Positions 32,706-39,406 of a stretch of 42,313 nt of DNA are shown here, one piece after another. Source of the stretch: Planctomycetota bacterium (GTDB taxonomy: Bacteria; Planctomycetota; UBA1135; UBA2386); assembly GCA_016872675.1 (NCBI GenBank), contig VGZG01000027.1, positions 1 through 42,313 of the forward strand, given 5' to 3'. Both the position numbers and the translations under genes were made by a program. Each line of letters starts with the position of its first letter. The stretch's first letter is position 1. Below the pieces are notes generated by a model. It was given only the letters and a program-made list of their open reading frames with translations. It did no database searches and was not told the origin of the DNA.

Positions 32706-34081
32706 GCGGACGCGCGGAGCAGCCGGGGACGCGCGGCGACCTGTGGGCGCAGCGGCTCGCGCTCGTCGCCACCGCGGCGTGGGGCGCTGGCCTGACGGCG
32801 CAAGCGCCGGCGCCGGTTCGCGCGTTCCTCGAGCTTGACGGCGCGCCGACGCAGGCGTGGGTGGGGCAGTCCTGCGAATTCGTCGTGCGCGTCGCCACCG
32901 ACGCCGCGTGGTTCGCGGCGCAATCGGTGCCGCTGTCGGCGCAAGCGCTTGACCAGCCGTTCCACCTGTCGGCGCCATGGCTGCAGTCCAACGCTGATGC
33001 GGTGGTGGCGATCGTGCCGCCGCCGGCCGGCACGCCAGCGCAGCGCGTCGCCGTCGGCGACCGCGCCGAGGCGTTGGCCGTCGCCGCGCCGCGCACGATC
33101 GACGGCCATGCCTTTGCCGTGCTTGAGCTGCGCGTGCGCTGGCAGCCGCGCCGCGCCGACGACTTCGAGTTGGCGCCGGCGCGGCTTCGCTACGCCTTCG
33201 CCACGGCGTTCGTCGAGGACTTCCTGCGCGGTCGGCAGCCGCGCGATCGGCAGGAACTGAGCGTCGCTTCCTCGGCGGCGCGCGTGCGCGTGACGCCGCT
33301 GCCGCAGCCGGCGCCGGCGGGCTTCACCGGCGCGATCGGCGCCCTGACGCTCGCGGCGACGCCGGCGGCGGCGAGCGCCACGGTTGGCAAGCCTCTCGCG
33401 GTGACGGTGACGCTGGCCGGCGACGGCAACTTCGGCGCCTTCGGCTTCGCGCTGGCGCAGCCGATGCCTGGGTTCCACGTCGATGGCGTCGTCGCGGTGC
33501 AAGGCAGCGATGGCCGCGCGTTCCGTCTCGATGTGCTGCCATTGCGCGCGGGAGCGCGCGAACTGCCGCCGGTCGGGTTGGCCACGTTTGATCCGCGCGT
33601 CGGCGCGTACGCGATGATCGCGTCGCCCGGCGCGCCGCTCGCGGTCGCACCGGCGCCCGCGCCGTTGCCGCCGCGCGTGCAGCAGCTGGTCGCCGCCGAC
33701 GCAGCTGCTGTCGCTCAAGCGCAGCCCGTTGGCGCGTGGCCGGCGGCGGTCGCCACGGCGCTGGCGTTGCTGGTCGCTGGCCTGCTCCGCGCCCGCCGTC
33801 GCCGCGCTGCGCGCGCCGCCGCCGACGCTGCGGTCGCCGCCTTTGCCGCCGTGCCTGGGGCCGATCCGATCGCGCGGCTCGCCGCCTTCGAGGCAGCGCT
33901 CGCGCATCTCGCCGGCCTGCCGGCATGGCGCAACGATGGCTTCGCGGCGCTGGCCACGCGCTGGCCCGCCGAGGCCGTCGCCGCGCTGCGCGCGCATCAC
34001 GGCGGTCTCGATGCGGCGCGCTTTGGCGGGGCTGCGCCGGCAACGGCGGCGGTGGCGGCGTCGCTGCGCGCGCTCGCATGA
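32702..34081 (+). CDS. BatD-like protein
   Basis: 459 residues from GTG 32702, which overlaps the previous stop; GTG 32699 is in frame too. A hydrophobic stretch at about 18-34 precedes 'PVRAFLELDGAPTQAWVGQS', the beta-rich opening of BatD/'oxygen tolerance' proteins. Two further Ig-like beta modules follow ('VGKPLAVTVTLAGDGNFGAF', 'FRLDVLPLRAGARELPPVGL'), then a membrane helix ('AVATALALLVAGLL') and an Arg-rich cytoplasmic helical tail. The N-D-x-F substrate-like strand 'GDGNFG' fits the family. It is last in the six-gene coupled operon. A short open frame starts in its stop codon at 34078. Confidence 0.8.
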   Translation: MSGRAEQPGTRGDLWAQRLALVATAAWGAGLTAQAPAPVRAFLELDGAPTQAWVGQSCEFVVRVATDAAWFAAQSVPLSAQALDQPFHLSAPWLQSNADAVVAIVPPPAGTPAQRVAVGDRAEALAVAAPRTIDGHAFAVLELRVRWQPRRADDFELAPARLRYAFATAFVEDFLRGRQPRDRQELSVASSAARVRVTPLPQPAPAGFTGAIGALTLAATPAAASATVGKPLAVTVTLAGDGNFGAFGFALAQPMPGFHVDGVVAVQGSDGRAFRLDVLPLRAGARELPPVGLATFDPRVGAYAMIASPGAPLAVAPAPAPLPPRVQQLVAADAAAVAQAQPVGAWPAAVATALALLVAGLLRARRRRAARAAADAAVAAFAAVPGADPIARLAAFEAALAHLAGLPAWRNDGFAALATRWPAEAVAALRAHHGGLDAARFGGAAPATAAVAASLRALA

Positions 34082-34347
34082 AGCGCGCACGCCGCGACGG
34101 CGTACGCTGCTTCGTCGGCGCCGGCCTGTCCGCGCCGGCGGAGCTAACGCCGTTCCGGCGCGAACTGACCGGCGGCGAGGTCGCGCTGTCTCCCGGCGAT
34201 GCGGACTGCATCTACGCGCCGGTCAGCAAGGCGAAGTGCCGACCCAGGCGCGCGGCGCGAGCGGCCGCGTCCCATTCGTCCGGGCGCGAATTGGTGCAGG
34301 GGGAGGGACTCGAACCCTCACGGCCGTTTCCGGCCCGCGGCTTTTAA
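34078..34347 (+). other. Short open frame after BatD, dubious gene
   Basis: 89 codons start at an ATG overlapping the BatD stop as ATGA, the junction style of the whole operon. The frame ends inside the tRNA-Leu gene on the other strand. The product begins 'MKRARRDGVRCFVGAGLSAP' and is basic, with no family recognised. The tRNA overlap argues that the 3' part is not functional coding, so this may be the stub of a lost seventh gene or chance. Confidence 0.2.
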
Positions 34348-34379
34348 AGCCGCTGCGTCTGCCGTTTCGCCACCCCCGC
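34292..34379 (-). tRNA. tRNA-Leu (UAA)
   Basis: 88 nt read on the minus strand. The seven-pair acceptor is GCGGGGG with CCCCTGC, with one G-T pair. The anticodon stem GCGGC/GCCGC encloses TTTAAAA, so the anticodon is TAA. A long class II variable arm (GGCCG-GAAA-CGGCC) is typical of tRNA-Leu. The T arm has GTTCGAGTC-type residues. ACCA at the 3' end is encoded. It is second after tRNA-Cys. A weak ATTCG/CGAAT hairpin follows directly at 34274-34291. Confidence 0.97.
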
Positions 34380-34452
34380 GGCCGGCGCACATCATGCGGG
34401 GGCGTCGGGCGGGGCGGAAGCGCGCAGGTCGGCGCGGGCCGAAGAAGAAGTG

Positions 34453-34523
34453 AGGTCCCGCCCAGAATCGAACTGGGGTAGACGGATTTGCAATCCGTTG
34501 CCTAACCACTTGGCTACGGGACC
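34453..34523 (-). tRNA. tRNA-Cys (GCA)
   Basis: 71 nt on the minus strand. The acceptor stem is GGTCCCG/CGGGACC, and the discriminator is T, as needed by cysteinyl-tRNA synthetase. The anticodon loop TTGCAAA gives GCA, and the T arm has the TTCGATTC loop. CCA is not encoded (CAC follows), unlike the Leu gene 73 bases downstream. The two probably share a transcript. Confidence 0.97.
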
Positions 34524-34537
34524 ACGTGGGGCGCAGG

Positions 34538-34565
34538 AAGGTAGCGTTGCCTCGCCCCGGCGCAA
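34538..34565 (-). promoter_or_regulatory. Candidate promoter for the tRNA-Cys/tRNA-Leu pair
   Basis: On the minus strand TTGCGC (34565-34560) and TACCTT (34543-34538) are spaced by 16 bases, 14 bases before the tRNA-Cys 5' end. The stretch after the -10 is GC-rich (CCTGCGCCCC), a discriminator type seen at stringently controlled stable RNA promoters. Confidence 0.4.
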
Positions 34566-34661
34566 GTGCGAAGCGACCCGAGGCGATTCGGCGGAGGCGC
34601 GCCCTCGGTCCCGTGCGTATGCTCCGCGCCCTGCCGCCCGCACCGGACGGCGCACCTTGCC

Positions 34662-34904
34662 GTGAAGACCAAGAAGAAGATTCACTTCGAGTTCGACCAG
34701 GATCTCGTCCGCGAACCGCTGCTCTACAAGATCAACCGCTCGTTCGACGTCATCGTCAACATTCGCGGTGCGTCGGTCTCGGACGAGGGCGGCTTCATCG
34801 CCCTGGAGTTGGAGGGCGATGCGGCGGAGATCAAGCGCGTGCTCGACTACCTGCGCGGCCAGGGCGTTCGCCTCGGCGAAGGCCTAGGGAGCAACGAGCA
34901 GTGA
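34662..34904 (+). CDS. Small NIL-domain protein
   Basis: 80 residues from GTG 34662; the open frame reaches further upstream but homology begins at 'MKTKKKIHFEFDQDLVREPLLYKI' (first block only matched up to the Ile). The following 'RSFDVIVNIRGASVSDEGGF' and 'LELEGDAAEIKRVLDYLRGQ' match the NIL domain, an ACT-like alpha/beta fold found at the ends of methionine ABC-transporter ATPases and some ferredoxins, where it binds a small ligand. Here it stands alone, which occurs in several phyla next to iron-sulfur or thiol metabolism genes. The next gene, gamma-glutamyltransferase, overlaps its stop (TGATG), so the two may act together in sulfur amino acid handling; that is inference. Confidence 0.82.
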   Translation: MKTKKKIHFEFDQDLVREPLLYKINRSFDVIVNIRGASVSDEGGFIALELEGDAAEIKRVLDYLRGQGVRLGEGLGSNEQ

Positions 34905-36595
34905 TGCGCGCCGGGTTCGGCGGCATGTTTGCCGTGCTGTGGCTGGCGAGCCCGGTCCTCGTCCCGACAGCGCCCAACGACCAGGTTGCCCGCGGGCCAC
35001 GTGGCGTGGTGGTCAGTCAGGAGTCGCACGCGACGGCGGTGGGCTTGCAGGCGCTGCAGAACGGCGGCAACGCCGTCGACGCGGCGGTCGCGACCGCGCT
35101 CGCGCTGGCGGTGACGCACCCGCAGGCCGGCAACCTCGGCGGCGGCGGCTTCTTCGTGATCTGCATGGCCGACGGCCGCACGGCGACGATCGACTTCCGC
35201 GAGAAGGCGCCGAAGGCAGCGCACGCCGACATGTACCTCAAACCCGACGGCAGCGTCGACGCCGACAAGGCGCAGATCGGCGCCACGGCTGCCGGCGTGC
35301 CGGGCGCGCCGGCGGGCCTGTTGCTGGCGCTGCAGAAGTACGGCAGCAAGAATCTCAAGGACGTCGTTGCGCCGGCGATCCGGCTGGCGCGCGAGGGCTT
35401 CGTCGTCGACCAGTTCCTCGCCGGCAGCCTTGCCGAGGCCAAGGACGACCTCGGTCGTTTCCCGTCGACGCGCAAGGTGTTTTTCCAGGACGACGCGCCG
35501 CTGCGCCAGGGCGACTTGCTCGTGCAGCCCGACCTCGCCGACACGCTGCAGCGCTTCGCCGACAAGGGCTACGACGGCTTCTACCGTGGCCGCACCGCCG
35601 AACTGGTGCAGGCGCAGATGCAGCGCGACGGCGGCTTCGTCACTGCCGCAGACATGGCGGCGTACGAAGCCAAGGAGCGGCCGGTCCTGCGCGGCAGCTA
35701 CCGCGGCCACGAAGTGCTCACCATGCCGCCGCCGTCGTCAGGTGGCGTCTGCATGCTGCAGATGCTGGCGATGCTCGAAGGCCACGACCTCAAGGCGATG
35801 GGCTTCGGCAGCAGCGCGTCGATCCACCTGTTGACCGAGGTCATGCGCCGTGCTTACGCCGACCGCTCGCGCTGGCTCGGCGACCCGGACTTCTACGCCG
35901 TGCCGCAGCCCGGTCTGCTGGCCGCGGACTACGCCAAGGCGCGCATGGCCGACTTCGACGCCGGCAAGAAGGGACCGGTGCAGCCGGGCCTGCCGGCTGG
36001 CGGCAAGGAGAGCGACGACACCACGCACTTCTCGGTCGTCGACGCAGCCGGCAACGCGGTCGCCTGCACGACGACGATCAACTCGACGTTTGGCGCCTGC
36101 TGCGTCGTCGATGGGGCGGGCTTCCTGCTCAACAACGAGATGGACGACTTCTCGGCGAAGCCGGGAGTGCCCAACCAGTTCGGACTCGTCGGCGGCAAGG
36201 CCAACGCGATCGCGCCCGGCAAGCGCATGCTGTCGTCGATGACGCCAACGATCGTGCGGAAGGACGGCCAGCTGCGGCTCGTGCTTGGCGCGCCGGGTGG
36301 CGGTCGCATCATCACCGGCGTCATGCAGACGATCCTCAACGTCGTCGACCACGGCATGTCGCTCGAACTGGCCGTGCGAGCGCCGCGCGTGCACCACCAG
36401 TGGCTGCCCGACGAGATCGCCTGGGAACCGATGGCGCTGTCAGCCGACATCCGCGCTGCGCTGCAGCAGAAGGGCCACGCATTCGCCGAGCGGCCGCGCG
36501 GCATCGCCCAGGTTTTCGCCGTCGAAGTGCGCGCCGACGGCACGCGCATCGGCGTCGCCGATCCGCGCAGCGGCGGCTCGGCGCTGGCGTACTGA
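34904..36595 (+). CDS. ggt: Gamma-glutamyltransferase
   Basis: 563 residues from ATG 34904, with a signal peptide ('FAVLWLASPVLVPTAP'). The enzyme cleaves the gamma-glutamyl bond of glutathione in the periplasm and transfers or hydrolyses it. The family block 'GGNAVDAAVATALALAVTHP', 'GNLGGGGFF', 'FREKAPKAA' and 'GVPGAPAGL' is intact. The precursor self-cleaves before Thr373 in 'DDTTHFSVVDAAGNAVACTT', giving a large and a ~191-residue small subunit. The oxyanion 'GKRMLSSMTPTIV' and 'GAPGGGRIITGVMQTILNVV' are present, and 'INSTFGACCVV' is a variant of 'NSSFGS'. The two adjacent Cys there are unusual. It is coupled with the NIL protein upstream; rpe follows 17 bases later. Confidence 0.94.
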   Translation: MRAGFGGMFAVLWLASPVLVPTAPNDQVARGPRGVVVSQESHATAVGLQALQNGGNAVDAAVATALALAVTHPQAGNLGGGGFFVICMADGRTATIDFREKAPKAAHADMYLKPDGSVDADKAQIGATAAGVPGAPAGLLLALQKYGSKNLKDVVAPAIRLAREGFVVDQFLAGSLAEAKDDLGRFPSTRKVFFQDDAPLRQGDLLVQPDLADTLQRFADKGYDGFYRGRTAELVQAQMQRDGGFVTAADMAAYEAKERPVLRGSYRGHEVLTMPPPSSGGVCMLQMLAMLEGHDLKAMGFGSSASIHLLTEVMRRAYADRSRWLGDPDFYAVPQPGLLAADYAKARMADFDAGKKGPVQPGLPAGGKESDDTTHFSVVDAAGNAVACTTTINSTFGACCVVDGAGFLLNNEMDDFSAKPGVPNQFGLVGGKANAIAPGKRMLSSMTPTIVRKDGQLRLVLGAPGGGRIITGVMQTILNVVDHGMSLELAVRAPRVHHQWLPDEIAWEPMALSADIRAALQQKGHAFAERPRGIAQVFAVEVRADGTRIGVADPRSGGSALAY

Positions 36596-36612
36596 GGCCC
36601 TCCGCGAACACC

Positions 36613-37278
36613 ATGACCCATCCGCTCCGCATCGCGCCGTCGCTGCTCGCCGCCGACTTCGGCCGGCTCGCGGACGAGGTTCGCTCGGTCGAGGCGGGGG
36701 GCGCGGACTGGCTGCATCTCGACGTCATGGACGGGCACTTCGTGCCCAACCTGACCTTCGGGCCGTTCGTATGCGCCGCGATCGCCAAGGTGGCGACGCG
36801 GCCGCTCGACGTGCACCTGATGATCACCGACCCGTGGCAGTACGCCGATGCGTTCCTCGACGCTGGCGCCAACCTGCTGACCTTCCACGTCGAGGTCGCG
36901 GAGCGCGGCGATGCGGTGGCGCTATTGCGGCACATCCGCGCCCGCGGCGCGAAGGCCGGCTTGTCGCTGCAGCCGGACACGCCGGTCGAGGCGCTGCGGC
37001 CGTTCGTCGGCGAACTCGACCTCGTGCTGGTGATGAGCGTGTTCGCCGGCTTCGGCGGCCAGAAGTTCCTGCCCGACGTGCTGAGCAAGCCGCCGGCGCT
37101 GCGCAGAATGGGCTTCGCCGGCGAGATTTCGATCGACGGCGGCGTCGGCCCGCGCACGATCGGCGCCGCTGCCACGGCCGGCGTCAATGCCTTTGTCGCC
37201 GGCACCGCGGTGTTCGGCGCTCCGGATCGCGCCGCCCGCATCGCCGAGCTGCGCGCGCTCGCCGCCGCGGCGTCCTGA
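36613..37278 (+). CDS. rpe: Ribulose-phosphate 3-epimerase
   Basis: 221 residues, TIM barrel. It interconverts ribulose-5-phosphate and xylulose-5-phosphate in the pentose phosphate or Calvin pathway. Signature blocks are 'IAPSLLAADFGRLADEVR', 'LHLDVMDGHFVPNLTFGP' (metal His and Asp), 'DVHLMI' and 'ISIDGGVGPRTI' (metal Asp). The block usually written 'MSVNPGFGGQ' reads 'MSVFAGFGGQKFLP', with NP replaced by FA; the phosphate-loop glycines are kept, so activity is likely. ATG 36613 is the start that gives full homology. Length is normal. Confidence 0.95.
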   Translation: MTHPLRIAPSLLAADFGRLADEVRSVEAGGADWLHLDVMDGHFVPNLTFGPFVCAAIAKVATRPLDVHLMITDPWQYADAFLDAGANLLTFHVEVAERGDAVALLRHIRARGAKAGLSLQPDTPVEALRPFVGELDLVLVMSVFAGFGGQKFLPDVLSKPPALRRMGFAGEISIDGGVGPRTIGAAATAGVNAFVAGTAVFGAPDRAARIAELRALAAAAS

Positions 37279-37347
37279 TCGCGCTTCCCCGCTCGCCCTT
37301 CGCTGGCTATCGTCTCGCGGCCGCAACCCGAACAGGAATCGAACGAC

Positions 37348-38280
37348 ATGGCTTGGACCCGCTTCGGCAAGAAGAAGGACATGCCCGGTGGACTCTGGAT
37401 CAAGTGCGAGTCCTGCGGGGCGATGCTCTTCCGCAAGGACTTCGAGCAGAAGAACCGGGTCTGCGGCAGCTGCGGTTACCACTTCACCCTGCCGGCGCGC
37501 GAGCGCATCGCCATCACCGTCGACCCGGGCAGCTTCGACGAGCTGTGGCAGGACCTGCGGGCGCAGGACCTGCTCGGCTTCAACGACCGCGTGCCATACG
37601 CCGAGAAGCTGGTGCAGACCAAGCAGAAGACCGGCGAGTCGGACGCGATGGTCTGTGGCACCGCCAAGGTCAAGGGCGTGGCCTGCGCCGTCGGCGTGAT
37701 GAACTTCCAGTTCCTTGGCGGCTCAATGGGCATGGTCGTCGGCGAGAAGATCGCGCTGCTGTGCGAGCACGCGCTCAAGACCCGCCTGCCGGTCGTGCTG
37801 TTCGCCTGCTCCGGCGGCGCCCGCATGCACGAGGGCGCCGTCTCGCTGATGCAGATGGCCAAGACCTGCGGCGCGCTACAGCGGCTCAACGCCGCCGGCG
37901 TGCCGACAATCTCGGTTATGACGCACCCGACAACGGGCGGCGTCACCGCGTCGTTCGCGTCGGTTTGCGATTTGCTTATCGCCGAGCCGGGCGCGCTGAT
38001 CGGCTTCGCCGGCCCGCGCGTCATCGCCACGACGATCAAGAAAGAGCTGCCGAAGGGTTTCCAGCGCTCGGAGTTCCTGCTCGAGAAGGGCCAGATCGAC
38101 CGCATCGTCCCGCGCGCGCAACTGCGCGACGAACTCGGCCGCATGCTTGCCTATGCAACTGGCGCCGATCCGGTCGCGGCCTACAAGCCGCAGGCGGTCC
38201 CGGCGACCGGCGAGAGCGAGACGCCGCCAGCGCCCGAAGACGACAATCCGAAGAAGAAGCCGAAGGCGAAGAAGGCGTGA
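37348..38280 (+). CDS. accD: Acetyl-CoA carboxylase carboxyltransferase subunit beta
   Basis: 310 residues. AccD is the beta half of the carboxyltransferase that makes malonyl-CoA for fatty acid synthesis. The N-terminal zinc ribbon has Cys20, Cys23, Cys39 and Cys42 ('KCESCGAML', 'VCGSCGYHF'). The crotonase-like domain shows 'FLGGSMGMVVGEKI', 'FACSGGARMHEGAVSLMQM', 'VMTHPTTGGVTASFASVCDL' and 'IGFAGPRVI'. The C-terminal ~40 residues are a Pro/Glu then Lys-rich tail that is not part of the catalytic fold. AccA is not encoded here. ATG 37348 follows GGAA. The gene stands 69 bases after rpe and 40 before truD. Confidence 0.95.
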   Translation: MAWTRFGKKKDMPGGLWIKCESCGAMLFRKDFEQKNRVCGSCGYHFTLPARERIAITVDPGSFDELWQDLRAQDLLGFNDRVPYAEKLVQTKQKTGESDAMVCGTAKVKGVACAVGVMNFQFLGGSMGMVVGEKIALLCEHALKTRLPVVLFACSGGARMHEGAVSLMQMAKTCGALQRLNAAGVPTISVMTHPTTGGVTASFASVCDLLIAEPGALIGFAGPRVIATTIKKELPKGFQRSEFLLEKGQIDRIVPRAQLRDELGRMLAYATGADPVAAYKPQAVPATGESETPPAPEDDNPKKKPKAKKA

Positions 38281-38320
38281 GCCGCCGCCGGCGTCGCGGT
38301 GCGCCCGCGCGAGGCCTTTC

Positions 38321-39382
38321 GTGAGCGGCCTCAAGCCCATGCGCCCCGTGCCCCGCGGCGGACCAGCGCCGCGCTTTCAGGGCCGCTACAAGGTCACGCC
38401 CGAGGACTTCGCCGTCGATGAGGTTCCGGCTTACACGCCGAGCGGCGCTGGCGACCATGTCTGGCTGTGGATCGAGAAGCGCGGGGTGTCGACGCTCGAC
38501 CTGCTGCACGAACTCGGCGCCGCTCTTGACCGCGACGAGCGCAGCTTCGGCATCGCCGGGCTCAAGGACGCGCAGGCGGTCAGCCGCCAGTGGGTCAGCA
38601 TCGAGCACGTCGACCCCAAGTCCTGCGAGGGCCTGCGCGGCGAGCGCTTCGCCGTGCTCGACGTGCGCCGCCACGGCAACAAGCTGCGCATGGGCCACCT
38701 GCGGGGCAACCGCTTCGGCATCACGCTGCGCGGCGCGCGCCCGGAGGACCTCGCGGCAGCACAGCAGAATCTCGCTGACATGGCGGCGCGCGGTGTGCCG
38801 AACTACTTCGGCGAGCAGCGCTTTGGCAAGCGCGGCGCCAACCTGCAGAAGGGTCTCGAGGTGCTCCGCGGCAACCCGCGGCAGTTCGCCGCCCGCATGC
38901 CGCGGCGCGTCTTCGGCCTCGTGCTGTCGGCGGTGCAGAGTGAGGCGTTCAACCGCGTCGTCATGGCGCGGCTGACGACGCTCGGCACGCTGCTGCCAGG
39001 CGACCTCGCCTTCAAGCACGACAACGGCTCGGTGTTCGCAGTCGAGGATCCGCAGGAGGATCAGCGCCGCTGCGACCAACTGCTGGTCTCGCCGAGCGGT
39101 CCGTTGCCCGGCCCCGAGATGATCCAGCCGGCCGGCGAGCCCAGGCAACTCGAAGACGACGTGCTGCGCGCGCTCGGGCTCGCGCACGAGCTGTTCGGCA
39201 AGCTGCCGTTCCGGCTGTGTCGCGGCGAGCGCCGGCCGCTGCGCGTGCCGGTCGTCGACCCGGTCGCCGAGGTCGTGTCCGGCGGCTTGCGCGTGGGCTT
39301 CGAGCTGGCGCGCGGCGCCTACGCCACGTCGGTGCTGCGCGAGTTGCTGGTCGACACGATCTGGTTCGGGCCGAACGACTGA
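38321..39382 (+). CDS. truD: tRNA pseudouridine(13) synthase TruD
   Basis: 353 residues from GTG 38321. TruD forms pseudouridine 13 in tRNA-Glu and is unrelated by motif to RluA-type enzymes. Visible are 'EDFAVDEVPAYTPSGAGDHV', the catalytic 'GIAGLKDAQAVSRQWVSI' with Asp83, 'GNRFGITLRG', 'GVPNYFGEQRFGKRG', 'RRVFGLVLSAVQSEAFNRV' and 'LPGD'. The TRUD insertion domain lies at about 170-280. The C-terminal 'FELARGAYATSVLRELL' closes the barrel. The next gene is convergent, ending 24 bases away. Confidence 0.94.
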   Translation: MSGLKPMRPVPRGGPAPRFQGRYKVTPEDFAVDEVPAYTPSGAGDHVWLWIEKRGVSTLDLLHELGAALDRDERSFGIAGLKDAQAVSRQWVSIEHVDPKSCEGLRGERFAVLDVRRHGNKLRMGHLRGNRFGITLRGARPEDLAAAQQNLADMAARGVPNYFGEQRFGKRGANLQKGLEVLRGNPRQFAARMPRRVFGLVLSAVQSEAFNRVVMARLTTLGTLLPGDLAFKHDNGSVFAVEDPQEDQRRCDQLLVSPSGPLPGPEMIQPAGEPRQLEDDVLRALGLAHELFGKLPFRLCRGERRPLRVPVVDPVAEVVSGGLRVGFELARGAYATSVLRELLVDTIWFGPND

Positions 39383-39383
39383 A

Positions 39384-39405
39384 TTCGGCGCGCAGAGCGC
39401 CCGAA
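39384..39405. terminator. Shared hairpin between convergent truD and recD
   Basis: TTCGGCGC and GCGCCCGAA pair with one bulge around GCAGA, filling nearly the whole 24-base gap between the two stop codons. It can fold in either transcript and so could end both. There is no T tract. Confidence 0.4.
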
Positions 39406-39406
39406 C

